Part shown: positions 22,103 to 30,513 of the stretch, piece after piece
Position numbering within the stretch: position 1 is the stretch's first letter
How the letters are laid out: the number at the start of each line of letters is the position of its first letter
Source: Chryseobacterium sp. JJR-5R
GTDB taxonomy: Bacteria > Bacteroidota > Bacteroidia > Flavobacteriales > Weeksellaceae
DNA length: 64,000 nt
NCBI RefSeq assembly: GCF_034047335.1
Contig: NZ_CP139137.1
Location: 620,001-684,000, forward strand
Direction: 5' to 3'
Notes under the pieces: generated by a model
The model's input: only the letters and a program-made list of their open reading frames with translations
Database searches by the model: none
Told to the model about the DNA's origin: nothing
Made by a program: the position numbers and the translations under genes

Positions 22103-22372
22103 ATGTCAGAACAAGAACAATTACCTGGAGGATGGACAAATTATCACCCTCTTACTGCAGAAGATCAGAAAGTATTCGATGAAGCAATGCATGGCTTCGT
22201 AGGCGTAAAATATACCCCTACAGAAGTATCTACACAAGTGGTAAACGGAACCAATTACCGTTTCAGGTGCAACGCATCAATGCCGCCTTCAGAGGTGGTA
22301 TGGCAAGCGATTGTAGAAATCTACAGCCCGATCGACGGCCAGCCGCATGTAATGTCCATTACAAGAATATAG
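22103..22372 (+). CDS. Small cystatin-like protein
   Basis: 89 residues without a signal peptide. The sequence has the layout of a single cystatin domain: an N-terminal Gly-Gly-Trp (LPGGWTNYHPLT), a helix (EDQKVFDEAMHG), and TQVVNGTNYRF. The last matches the QxVxG papain-binding loop and following strand of cystatins. Two further strands follow (VVWQAIVEIY; HVMSITRI). The second binding loop of cystatins (Pro-Trp) is replaced by SPIDGQPH. Cystatins inhibit C1 cysteine peptidases; whether this one does is inference. It is a single gene with its own terminator. Confidence 0.7.
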   Translation: MSEQEQLPGGWTNYHPLTAEDQKVFDEAMHGFVGVKYTPTEVSTQVVNGTNYRFRCNASMPPSEVVWQAIVEIYSPIDGQPHVMSITRI

Positions 22373-22392
22373 TACATATTTTTGCTTATCAT

Positions 22393-22421
22393 AAGCCGGA
22401 GGAGCAGTCTTCCGGTTTTTT
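22393..22421 (+). terminator. Terminator of the cystatin-like gene
   Basis: CCGGA, a 10-base loop and TCCGG followed by six T, 20 bases after the stop. Confidence 0.75.
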
Positions 22422-22452
22422 AGTTTCCAGGATCTTTTACAGCACGGTTTTA

Positions 22453-23280
22453 TCAACCGATTCTTACGCTGGTCATGCTCAGCGAGCCGCCGATTAATTC
22501 ATCATTGAATAAAACAAGGCTTTCAGGCTTGTCTTTCAGTCCTAATGAGTAAACCAAAGGTAAATAATGGTCAGGGCTCGGGACAGCATATTGCAGGTAA
22601 GTTCCCTGTTTATGGTAGTCGATTATGTTCTGGAAGTTGCCGTCCAGAAGCCAGCCGTTGGTCTTTTCCCGGGCTTCAACGGCCCAGTCCCATCCGGCGC
22701 CTATAGTATTGATATTTCTCCAGTCGATCAGCCGGAGGTTATGGATAATATTGCCGCTCCCGATAATTAAAATTCCCTTTTCCCGGAGCTTATGCAGTTT
22801 TTTTGCCAGGTCAAAATGATACTGTGGAGACTTCGTGTAATCAATACTCATCTGAATGACAGGAATATCAGCTCCAGGATACATATGCCTGATCACCGAC
22901 CATGCACCGTGATCCAGTCCCCAGTGATGATCTTTCTCAACCGGAACGGGCGATAAAAGACCTGCTATATCTTGCGCCAGCTCAGGGCTTCCGGGCGCAG
23001 GATATTCAATATCATGCAAAGCCTGCGGGAAACCTCCGAAGTCATGAATGGTTTTGGGCATATCCATGGCAGTGACTTTGGTCCCGTCCGTAAACCAGTG
23101 CGCAGAAATACACAAAATAGCATTGGGCTTCGGTATTTCATCCGCTGCCTTCCGGAATCCCTGGACAAACTGGTTTTCTTCAATAGCATTCATCGGGGAA
23201 CCGTGTCCCAGAAATAAGACGGGCATTTTTCCGGTATTCGGAAAACAGGCACTGATATTTTGTAAATAGTTGAGATTCAC
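22453..23280 (-). CDS. ygiD: 4,5-DOPA-extradiol-dioxygenase-type protein (YgiD family)
   Basis: 275 residues. This class III extradiol dioxygenase family includes plant DODA and E. coli YgiD. The metal-site histidines fit the family: FLGHGSPMNA near the N terminus, SAHWFTDGT, and HHWGLDHGAWSV in the middle. The physiological substrate in bacteria is uncertain. I used the GTG at 23280, which gives the N-terminal MNLNYLQNISACF common in flavobacterial homologues; the next candidate is the Met of KMPVLFLGHG, 18 residues later. It lies 80 bases downstream of the YceI gene, but a terminator separates them. Confidence 0.85.
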   Translation of the reverse strand: MNLNYLQNISACFPNTGKMPVLFLGHGSPMNAIEENQFVQGFRKAADEIPKPNAILCISAHWFTDGTKVTAMDMPKTIHDFGGFPQALHDIEYPAPGSPELAQDIAGLLSPVPVEKDHHWGLDHGAWSVIRHMYPGADIPVIQMSIDYTKSPQYHFDLAKKLHKLREKGILIIGSGNIIHNLRLIDWRNINTIGAGWDWAVEAREKTNGWLLDGNFQNIIDYHKQGTYLQYAVPSPDHYLPLVYSLGLKDKPESLVLFNDELIGGSLSMTSVRIG

Positions 23281-23302
23281 GACAGATTGGGCTTTGATGA
23301 AT

Positions 23303-23339
23303 AAAAAAACTCAGTAATTTAGCGGGTAAATTACTGAGT
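23303..23339 (-). terminator. Terminator of the YceI gene
   Basis: Read on the minus strand, ACTCAGTAATTTA / TAAATTACTGAGT is a 13-base-pair stem with a short loop followed by a T run. Confidence 0.85.
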
Positions 23340-23360
23340 CCTGGAAATTATAATAATTTA

Positions 23361-23873
23361 CTATGCCTGTTTTACAAACTGAAGCTCGCCGGCAATTTTT
23401 ACCTCTTCGCTTACCATGACACCGCCTGCTTCCAGGGCGGCATTCCAGTTCAGTCCGAAATCTTTTCTGTTGATTTTTCCTTCAAAAGAAAAACCTGCTT
23501 TTGTATTTCCCCAGGGATCTACGTTGATACCGCCGAATTCCACATCCAGAACCACAGGTTTTGTGACGCCGTTAAGCGTAAGGTTTCCGGTTACTTCATT
23601 ATTTAATGCAGAAGATTCAAAAGTGATGACAGGGTTTGCCTCAGCATTGAAAAATTCTGCAGATTTCAGGTGGTTATCCCGGTCTGTGTTGTTTGTAGAA
23701 ATAGAATCAGTCTGAATCGTAGCGGTTGTTTTCGCGTTGGCAAAAGTATCGTCTTCAGCATCGATTTCTGCCGTGAAATCGGTGAAGTTTCCTTTGATGT
23801 TGGAAATCATCATGTGTTTTACTTTGAACGTAATTTCACTGTGCGCCGGGTCTAAAGTCCATTTTGTAGCCAT
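23361..23873 (-). CDS. YceI-family protein
   Basis: 170 residues with the whole lipocalin-like YceI fold. MATKWTLDPAHSEITFKVKHMMI at the start is the family signature (quoted here as the start of the protein, His in DPAHS and KHMM), and FGLNWNAALEAGG near the end matches the conserved C-terminal part. YceI proteins bind isoprenoid-type lipids; many are periplasmic, but this copy has no signal peptide and is probably cytoplasmic. It is a single gene, and its function in this organism is unknown. Confidence 0.93.
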   Translation of the reverse strand: MATKWTLDPAHSEITFKVKHMMISNIKGNFTDFTAEIDAEDDTFANAKTTATIQTDSISTNNTDRDNHLKSAEFFNAEANPVITFESSALNNEVTGNLTLNGVTKPVVLDVEFGGINVDPWGNTKAGFSFEGKINRKDFGLNWNAALEAGGVMVSEEVKIAGELQFVKQA

Positions 23874-24004
23874 TGTATTGTATTTTTATTGTTATGTATA
23901 ATGCAAATGTAGATCAAAACAGAGGTGCAACTCATTGACGTAGGATAAGAAAAAGGTTTTAACTCCAAATTAGCCTTAAGTTAATATTTGAAAGGAGAAT
24001 CTAT

Positions 24005-24125
24005 CGTCCATTATCAATTACTCATTATTTATTCTCAGGAGCTTTTTCCAGCTATCCACTCATACTCCTCACGCCCGGCCTTTCCCGACGTTTGCTGCGG
24101 GGTAACCGTTACTATCTGGGCTAGA
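24005..24125 (+). repeat. Dispersed intergenic element, copy B
   Basis: AGGAGCTTTTTCC.GCTATCCACT..TACTCCTCACGCCC, then GTTTGCTGCGGGGTAACCGTT..TATCTGGGCTAG. It shares these blocks in the same order with 2688-2850. Copy B is shorter in the middle. Confidence 0.55.
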
Positions 24126-24315
24126 GCCGCTGCCGTTATTTTAAATATTCGGTATTTAATTCAAACATAAAACAACATTCATCAGCTAAAATATCATCAT
24201 GAATTTAAGAAATAAATCACACAGTTCATGACCCTGGATTTTACAAATCTTTTATTTTAACACTTATTAACGGTTGGCTTTTATTTCTTATTTTTGGTGC
24301 ATTCAATTTTATACA

Positions 24316-26457
24316 ATGAAATTACATACGTTTTCTTTGATGATGCTGGTTTTGGGCAGTTCAGCGATGGCACAGACCCAAAAATTTACGATGGCGGAAG
24401 CTGTTAACGGGTTGAGAAGCAACCTTGCCGTGAAAAATATTTCGCAGTTTTCATGGTCTGATGACGGGAAATCATACATTCAGGCAGTAAAAGGAGGCTA
24501 CCTGATCACCAATTTGAAAACGAATAAGCAGGATACTCTGGTATCTTTGTCCCAGTTGAATAAAAACCTGGGAGACCATAAACTCAAGGCAGTCCCGCAG
24601 ATTAAATTTACCGGAAATTCCAGAGGGTACTTCAGTGCCGATGGCCGGATGATGTGGGTGGAAAAATCAGGAAACGACTGGAAGGTGAAAAATTCCGTTG
24701 ATGTGGATAAAGAAGCTTCCGATATGAAAGTTTTCGGTGACGGCCAGACGTTTGCCTTTACGGTAAAAAATAATCTGTTTATCAGTAAAAACGGAAAAAA
24801 AATCGCAGTAACCAATGATTCTGATGAAAATATACTGAACGGTACTTCCAATGTCCACAGAAATGAATTCGGAATCGATACGGGAATTTTTCCTGCGCCC
24901 AATGCTGAAAGTGTAGCCTTTTACAGGATGGACCAGACGATGGTAGCCGATTATCCGATCATCGACTGGTCCGTAACCCCGGCCGTGAATCATAATATTA
25001 AATATCCGATGGCAGGCAAGGCCTCTCATCAGGTTACATTAGGTGTTTTCAACATTAAGACACAGTCAACAAAGTTTTTAAACATCGAAGGGGAAAAAGA
25101 CCAGTATTTAACGGCGGTGACCTGGAGCCCGGATTCAAAATATATTTTTGTAGGCGTACTGAACAGAGGGCAGAACCATTTGAAAATGAACCAGTATGAT
25201 GCCGCGACGGGAAATCTGGTAAAAACATTATTTGAAGAAACCAGTGAGAAATATGTTGAGCCCCAGCATCCGCTGACGTTCTTCCCGAATTCAAATACGG
25301 ATTTCATCTGGCAGAGCCAGAGAACCGGTTATAATCACCTGTTCCATTACAGCCTGGAAAAAGGCCTTGTGGCACAGATTACAAAAGGGGATTGGCTGGT
25401 ATCCGATATTTTAGGCTTTAACGAAAAGAAAAAGGAAATTTATTTCACTTCCACCAAAGAAACCCCGTTAGAAAAACACCTGTACAGGATCAATTGGGCA
25501 AACTTTAAAATGCAGCGTCTGGATAATGCGGCAGGAATGCATACCGGCATTTTAAGCAGTGACGGAAATTATCTCTATGATGTCTACAGCAATGAGAATA
25601 TGCCAAGGGTAGTCGATATTATCAATACCAATACCCTGAAGACCGGCAACCTTCTTACCGCTGAAAATCCGCTGAAAAATTATCAGAGGCCTGAAATTAA
25701 AAATGTTAACCTGAAAGCAGACGACGGTACGCTTTTATACGGAAAAATCATTCTTCCGACAAACTTTGACCCGAATAAAAAGTATCCTGTCATTGTTTAT
25801 TTATACAACGGACCTCATCTGCAGTTGGTTACCAACACGTTTCCGGCTTCAGGAAATCTATGGTATGAATATATGGCCCAAAACGGATACATCATTTTCA
25901 CGATGGACGGAAGAGGTTCTTCCAACCGCGGACTGAAGTTCGAGCAGGCAGTATTCAGAAACCTGGGAACTGTAGAGATGAGCGACCAGATGAAGGGGGT
26001 AGACTATTTAAAATCCCTTCCGTACGTTGATGCGGAAAGAATGGGAATCCACGGATGGAGCTTCGGAGGATTCATGACCACCAGTTTTATGCTTCGCCAT
26101 CCTGAAGTGTTTAAAGTAGGGGTTGCCGGAGGCCCTGTGATCGACTGGAGCATGTACGAAATCATGTACGGCGAAAGATATATGGATACGCCGCAGGAAA
26201 ATCCTAAGGGATATGCCACTGCCAATCTTTTAAATAAGGTTCAGAACCTGAAGGGGAAACTGCTGATGATCCATGGGGCACAGGATGATGTGGTGGTCTG
26301 GCAGCATTCGGTTAAATTTATTAAATCCGCCGTTGACAATGGCGTGCAGCTGGACTATTTCGTATATCCGGGACATCCGCATAATGTAATAGGGAAAGAC
26401 AGGGTGCATTTAATGCAGAAAGTAACAGATTATTTTGACCAGTACCTGAAGAAATAA
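24316..26457 (+). CDS. S9-family prolyl oligopeptidase / dipeptidyl-peptidase IV-like
   Basis: 713 residues with a signal peptide (MKLHTFSLMMLVLGSSAMAQ); periplasmic or outer-membrane associated. Residues about 25-470 form the beta-propeller gate (repeated WSPDSKYIF-type blades), and about 480-713 the alpha/beta-hydrolase domain. The catalytic triad is Ser582 (HGWSFGG), Asp657 (HGAQDD) and a His near 689 (GHPHN). These enzymes remove X-Pro dipeptides from peptide N termini and fit a proteolytic lifestyle. The ATG at 24316 is preferred to an upstream TTG at 24274, which lies next to a TATTTTTG box (24289-24296). Confidence 0.93.
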   Translation: MKLHTFSLMMLVLGSSAMAQTQKFTMAEAVNGLRSNLAVKNISQFSWSDDGKSYIQAVKGGYLITNLKTNKQDTLVSLSQLNKNLGDHKLKAVPQIKFTGNSRGYFSADGRMMWVEKSGNDWKVKNSVDVDKEASDMKVFGDGQTFAFTVKNNLFISKNGKKIAVTNDSDENILNGTSNVHRNEFGIDTGIFPAPNAESVAFYRMDQTMVADYPIIDWSVTPAVNHNIKYPMAGKASHQVTLGVFNIKTQSTKFLNIEGEKDQYLTAVTWSPDSKYIFVGVLNRGQNHLKMNQYDAATGNLVKTLFEETSEKYVEPQHPLTFFPNSNTDFIWQSQRTGYNHLFHYSLEKGLVAQITKGDWLVSDILGFNEKKKEIYFTSTKETPLEKHLYRINWANFKMQRLDNAAGMHTGILSSDGNYLYDVYSNENMPRVVDIINTNTLKTGNLLTAENPLKNYQRPEIKNVNLKADDGTLLYGKIILPTNFDPNKKYPVIVYLYNGPHLQLVTNTFPASGNLWYEYMAQNGYIIFTMDGRGSSNRGLKFEQAVFRNLGTVEMSDQMKGVDYLKSLPYVDAERMGIHGWSFGGFMTTSFMLRHPEVFKVGVAGGPVIDWSMYEIMYGERYMDTPQENPKGYATANLLNKVQNLKGKLLMIHGAQDDVVVWQHSVKFIKSAVDNGVQLDYFVYPGHPHNVIGKDRVHLMQKVTDYFDQYLKK

Positions 26458-26543
26458 TCCTGAGCATGTCATTTTCATTTAATGCCCGCCGTTTTATCCT
26501 GTCGATCTTATCATTCATCAATGCTTTTTAAAGCGGATTGCTG

Positions 26544-26551
26544 TAATTTTG
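26544..26551 (+). promoter_or_regulatory. -7 element of the flavin monooxygenase gene
   Basis: TAATTTTG ends 2 bases before the ATG at 26553. Transcription would therefore start at or after that codon, which argues for the ATG at 26571. Confidence 0.5.
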
Positions 26552-26570
26552 TATGCATAAAATCAACAAT

Positions 26571-27596
26571 ATGGAATTAGGAATTGGAATGTTCGGCGAC
26601 CTGTCATTCGACCGTGCTACCGGTAAGTACAGTGATGCCGGTGTAAAGATGCGTGAGATTCTGGAACAGGTAAAATTTATGGATGAGGTGGGAATTGATG
26701 TTTTTGCCCTAGGGGAACACCACCGTCCCGACTATGCGGTTTCATCACCGGAAATTGTTCTGGCAGCAGCGGCAAGCATCACGAAAAATATCAGGCTGGC
26801 AAGCGGTGTTACGGTTTTAAGCTCATCAGAACCGGTAAAGGTATACGAAGATTTTTCAACACTGGATCTGATTTCTGACGGCCGCGCCGAGATCTTTGTC
26901 GGCCGCGGAAGCTTCATTGAATCTTTTCCTTTATACGGCTATTCTTTAAATGACTATGAACAGCTTTTTGATGAAAAATTAGAACTGCTGTTAAAAATCA
27001 ATTCAGAAGAAAATGTTACCTGGTCCGGAAAGCTCCGTGCGCCGATGCAGAACCAGACGGTTTATCCGAGAGCGAAAAATAACGGGCAGCTTCCGATATG
27101 GCGAGCTGTGGGCGGAACCCCTCAGTCCGTTTTAAGCGCTGCACAGTTGGGGATGCCTCTGATGGTAGCCATCATCGGCGGTATGCCGGTTCAGTTTAAA
27201 AACTTAATCGAGTTTTATAAGCAGGAATATAAAAAGGCAGGCCACGATATGGATGAGATGCAGATCGGGATCCACTCCCACACCTTTGTAAGCGATGACC
27301 CGACAGTTATTGACGGCTACTTTAATAATTATAAATCCCAGATGGACAGGATCGGTTCTGCCAGAGGCTGGGCTCCGTTCACAAAAATGCAGTATGAAGG
27401 CGGAAGAAGCAAAGACGGGGCTTTATTTATCGGAAACCCTGAAGAAGTTGCCGGTAAAATTAATTACATGAAAGAAATCTTCGGAATTACAAGATTTATT
27501 GGGCATATGGATGTCGGAAATCCTTCTCATGAAACCATGATGAAATCCATAGAACTGTTCGGTAAAGAAGTAAAGCCCCTGATCCGAAATTTGTAA
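26571..27596 (+). CDS. LLM-class flavin-dependent oxidoreductase
   Basis: 341 residues of the luciferase-like monooxygenase TIM barrel. Family marks are FALGEHHRPDYAVSSPEIVLAA (the EHH and following strand), ASGVTVLSSSEPVKVYEDFSTLDLISDGRAEI (the flavin-site strand) and GNPEEVAGKI near the C terminus. It uses FMN(H2) supplied by a separate reductase; the substrate is unknown. I chose Met at 26571 (MELGIGMFGD) over the ATG six codons upstream because a -7 box sits directly against the latter. Confidence 0.9.
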   Translation: MELGIGMFGDLSFDRATGKYSDAGVKMREILEQVKFMDEVGIDVFALGEHHRPDYAVSSPEIVLAAAASITKNIRLASGVTVLSSSEPVKVYEDFSTLDLISDGRAEIFVGRGSFIESFPLYGYSLNDYEQLFDEKLELLLKINSEENVTWSGKLRAPMQNQTVYPRAKNNGQLPIWRAVGGTPQSVLSAAQLGMPLMVAIIGGMPVQFKNLIEFYKQEYKKAGHDMDEMQIGIHSHTFVSDDPTVIDGYFNNYKSQMDRIGSARGWAPFTKMQYEGGRSKDGALFIGNPEEVAGKINYMKEIFGITRFIGHMDVGNPSHETMMKSIELFGKEVKPLIRNL

Positions 27597-27639
27597 AAGC
27601 CGCAGGATAAAAGCTTCTCCTCATCAAAGATATTGAACC

Positions 27640-27680
27640 AAAAGCCTCCACAGGTTACCTGCGGAGGCGCTCTTTAAAAA
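27640..27680. terminator. Hairpin between converging genes
   Basis: GCCTCC-A-CAGG-TTA-CCTG-C-GGAGGC (27644-27668) is a strong, GC-rich stem between the monooxygenase gene and the converging gene at 27765. The T tract is weak on the plus strand (CTCTTTAAAA) and better on the minus strand (TTTT). Confidence 0.6.
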
Positions 27681-27764
27681 ATCATCTATAGTAAGCCCGT
27701 AAAGGCCGGGTTTATAAATTAACAGATGCTGTTAAAAACAATAATCAGATCAAATCAGATTAAA

Positions 27765-28265
27765 TCAAATTACCTTATAATAAGCAATCGCAACCTGCGG
27801 ATGAAAGCTGAACATAAAAGTTTCAAATGCTTTTTTATCAGCAGTATCTTTACTTAAAAGATAAGTGTTGTTAATAATATCAATCAATACCAGTTCCGGA
27901 GTATAAAATGTCAGTCCGATTTTATGTTTTGAAGGATCTTCAACATTCGAGCTGATGAGGTCCAGCTTAAAATGCTCTACCGGGAAAAAATTATTTCCTA
28001 GAACATCCGGAAGGCTTCTGATTTCTCCCTTCAACTGGGAAACGTAATTGGTAACCGAGGAACTTAGTAAAAAAGGAATTCTTTCTGCATTCGGATTTTT
28101 GGCTAAAAGCTCCCAGTAATTTTTTACAGGGCGGTCTTTTCCATCAAAAACCTGATGCTGGATCCTGTATTCAAAATAAGTGTCATTGAAAACATATTGA
28201 TCCCAGGCCATTGTGGAATTTTGATCGATGACGATCCGGAATGCCAGTTGTACAATAGCTTTCAT
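27765..28265 (-). CDS. Hypothetical protein
   Basis: 166 residues, no signal peptide, membrane helix or motif that I recognise. The composition is typical of a soluble alpha/beta protein with a strong N-terminal strand (AIVQLAFRIVID) and aromatic-rich middle. It stands upstream of nothing on its strand and is followed by the converging-gene hairpin. The ATG start is clean, and codon use resembles its neighbours. Confidence 0.7.
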   Translation of the reverse strand: MKAIVQLAFRIVIDQNSTMAWDQYVFNDTYFEYRIQHQVFDGKDRPVKNYWELLAKNPNAERIPFLLSSSVTNYVSQLKGEIRSLPDVLGNNFFPVEHFKLDLISSNVEDPSKHKIGLTFYTPELVLIDIINNTYLLSKDTADKKAFETFMFSFHPQVAIAYYKVI

Positions 28266-28346
28266 AATTTAATTTTAAAAAAGGCTGCTTCTTAATTTTT
28301 GCCCGATGTTAATGTATGATGAATAATATTTTGCTTACAATCGTTG

Positions 28347-28610
28347 TCAATTGACCTTTACAGGGTAATTTTCCTTCTGGGTGTCTGTACAATATTCAAT
28401 AGTGATTCTAGCCATATACATTCCGGGAACCAATTGGTTGCCGCTGAATTTAATTTCCTGTTTTCCCTGTGCAAGTTGCTGCTTCTTCAGAACCGTAAAG
28501 ATTTTTCCGTGTCTTTCATCGGATATTTCAATCGTTACCGCTGCTTTTTCCTGTAAATCAACGGAAACGGTGCTTTCTTTCCGGAAAAAACCGGAAGGGT
28601 TTGTTTTCAC
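28347..28610 (-). CDS. Small hypothetical protein with FlgD/T9SS-CTD-like beta fold
   Basis: 87 residues, starting at a GTG only 8 bases after the stop of the upstream gene (28619-29260), so it is probably translated by coupling. The segment VTIEISDERHGKIF..QQLAQGKQEIKFSGNQLVPGMYMARI has the strand-turn pattern of FlgD Ig-like and T9SS C-terminal domains (xGxYxxRI). There is no signal peptide, so it is not an exported sorting domain as it stands. It could be a true small gene or a remnant; the unusual start leaves doubt. Confidence 0.5.
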   Translation of the reverse strand: MKTNPSGFFRKESTVSVDLQEKAAVTIEISDERHGKIFTVLKKQQLAQGKQEIKFSGNQLVPGMYMARITIEYCTDTQKENYPVKVN

Positions 28611-28618
28611 TTCGTTTT

Positions 28619-29260
28619 TCAGACTTCCAGTAATACCATAAGCGCATTTTCGCTCAACGCTTCAAATTCCAGCATGTCCATCTCAGAGATGATGATGGCG
28701 TCCCTGTTTTCCATCAGCCGGTTCTGGAATTCAAAAGCCCCGTTGATGACCATTCCGAAAATAGATCCTCCTTTTTTATACAAAGCGTATCGTTCTTCTT
28801 TTCTCCCGTCATACAAGCCCATAAAATTAGGGTAACCGATGTTTTCAGATATCTGGATTAATGTATTCTTTGCACTTACATTTAATTCTTCAACAGCGAA
28901 AAAATCCCCTTCGGTTTTGCTTTTTAATTCAAAAACCAGGACATCGGACTTTTCATCCGGAAGATTGTTTTTCATCATTAAAGCACTGCTTTCACCCGAT
29001 CTTAAAGTAAAAACCTGTTCCGCTGAAATCGGTTTTTCAAAATCATTGATCGTAATTTCGCCATACAGCACAACAATCAGGATAACAGAGCCTGCCTGGT
29101 AACAAAAATCGTAACAGCCGTTTTTGTCAAAGATGATTTCAGCGGTTTTTCTCAGGCTGCTGTCCTGTCCGCCTATTATTTCGGTCAGGATGCACGCCGG
29201 TTCTTTCTGCCATACCGCAAGGTCCGAAGTAAATATTTTTGAAGGGTTTTGAACTAACAT
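28619..29260 (-). CDS. Cupin-like (pirin C-terminal / HutD-like) hypothetical protein
   Basis: 213 residues, no signal. Two similar beta-barrel halves are suggested: a first with GSVILIVVLYGEITIND and LRSGESSALMM, a second with GGSIFGMVINGAFEFQNRLMENRDAIIIS. The arrangement is like a bicupin or pirin-type protein, but no clear metal-binding His/Glu set is visible in either half. Function is unknown. The gene lies 120 bases downstream of the intradiol dioxygenase gene, on the same strand, so they may be co-transcribed. Confidence 0.6.
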   Translation of the reverse strand: MLVQNPSKIFTSDLAVWQKEPACILTEIIGGQDSSLRKTAEIIFDKNGCYDFCYQAGSVILIVVLYGEITINDFEKPISAEQVFTLRSGESSALMMKNNLPDEKSDVLVFELKSKTEGDFFAVEELNVSAKNTLIQISENIGYPNFMGLYDGRKEERYALYKKGGSIFGMVINGAFEFQNRLMENRDAIIISEMDMLEFEALSENALMVLLEV

Positions 29261-29380
29261 TATTACTTGATTTTAAAATTCCACCCGGCACAGATCAACT
29301 CATTGTCATTCACTTCATCACCATTTAAATCTGTGCAAGCTGTGGAAAACTAACAAACTATCTAAACAACCTTTCTTTAT

Positions 29381-30142
29381 TCAAGCTGAGACTTTTATAG
29401 TGTGCGACAGAGAAAAACCTCCGCTTACGCTTCCTGTAACGGCAGACATTTCATTGGCCGTTCCGTCGCTGAATACATTGTCATTTGCATTGTAAGTATA
29501 CCCATTCATGCCTTTGTAGCCGGTACTTGCCGCCACCTGAGCGACTGCGCTGTCGCTGCCTTCCGGAAATGCGATCTGGGTGACCAAAAGCGATTGTCCT
29601 GAGGCATTATAGATATGAACATGAATGTGAGTGGCCCTTCCGTTGTACCAGCCCGGAAAAACGGAAGTGAAGTTTACCTTCCCGTTAGCATCCGTAGTCT
29701 GCCTTCCGCGCAGAAAATGAACGGCGGTATAATTGGCAGCCTGCATGCCTGTCCCTCCATATTCAGAATAGTTGCCGTCTTTATCACAGTGCCAGATGTC
29801 TACGATGGCGCCCTGCAGATTTGCACAGGCGGCATTTGTATTCTGAACGGTAATTCCTATGGTGAAAGGAACCCCGGTTCTGTCACTCACAATATTTGTC
29901 TGCACCAGCGAGGAAGGCGACTTGGTAGGAAATGGGCCTTCGGTTTCAGAATTGGTAACGGAACAGCCTGTTGCAGAAGATCCGGATCCTGAAGCAGAAC
30001 CTGAGCCTGAACTTGAAGCATCCGTGGAAGAAAGATCTGTCATATCACCGCTTCCGCAGCGGATCAGGATCGGTGAGGCCACAGCAGCTACCCCGGCCAA
30101 ACCCAGGCTTTTCAGAAAGCCCATTCTATTCATTGTTTTCAT
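29381..30142 (-). CDS. Exported intradiol ring-cleavage dioxygenase
   Basis: 253 residues. The N terminus is a hydrophobic export signal ending at ILIRCGSG, possibly a lipoprotein although Arg before the Cys is unusual. A Ser/Gly-rich linker (about 38-58) follows, then the dioxygenase domain. Fe(III) ligands expected for protocatechuate/catechol dioxygenases are visible: Tyr in DGNYSEY, Tyr in PGWYNGR, and two His in THIHVHI, with the conserved Arg in GRATHIH. The enzyme would cleave catechol-type aromatics outside the cytoplasm. No aromatic-degradation genes accompany it; the neighbours are a cupin-like protein and a LytTR regulatory pair. Confidence 0.88.
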   Translation of the reverse strand: MKTMNRMGFLKSLGLAGVAAVASPILIRCGSGDMTDLSSTDASSSGSGSASGSGSSATGCSVTNSETEGPFPTKSPSSLVQTNIVSDRTGVPFTIGITVQNTNAACANLQGAIVDIWHCDKDGNYSEYGGTGMQAANYTAVHFLRGRQTTDANGKVNFTSVFPGWYNGRATHIHVHIYNASGQSLLVTQIAFPEGSDSAVAQVAASTGYKGMNGYTYNANDNVFSDGTANEMSAVTGSVSGGFSLSHTIKVSA

Positions 30143-30513
30143 AATACAGGATTTTTAGGTGAACTGTTTAAGAAGAAAGAGATAAACGGATATTCCTTTT
30201 CCTTAATTTCTTCATCAAAGGTATTCTGAAAAGAAAAGCTGATAAAATTTATGAGGTAAACGATTTGAATCTGCCGGTAAATATGGTTTTTTTAAGAAAT
30301 GTGAAGACTTTCGGAGTATGCAGATCAATGAAATTTGTTCATGTAAAAGAAAGTAGGCAAATAAGATTCATAAAAACAGGGATGCTGGTGATGAGGCTCT
30401 CAGGGTTATGTATTTATTTTATTTCATTTTATTTGCTTTTATTTTTCAGCGTAAAGCGTAATATCCTACGCTGAATATTTGATTTCAGGGCGAAAAGGAG
30501 AAGAATTATTCAT
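30143..30513. other. Intergenic region
   Basis: About 370 AT-rich bases between the dioxygenase and the response regulator. A frame at 30265-30474 has no plausible protein character. I see no terminator or promoter with confidence. Confidence 0.35.

Noticed and set aside
30265-30474. 69-codon frame between the dioxygenase and the response regulator
   Set aside because: No start signal, no conserved-looking composition; the end is only hydrophobic low-complexity sequence.
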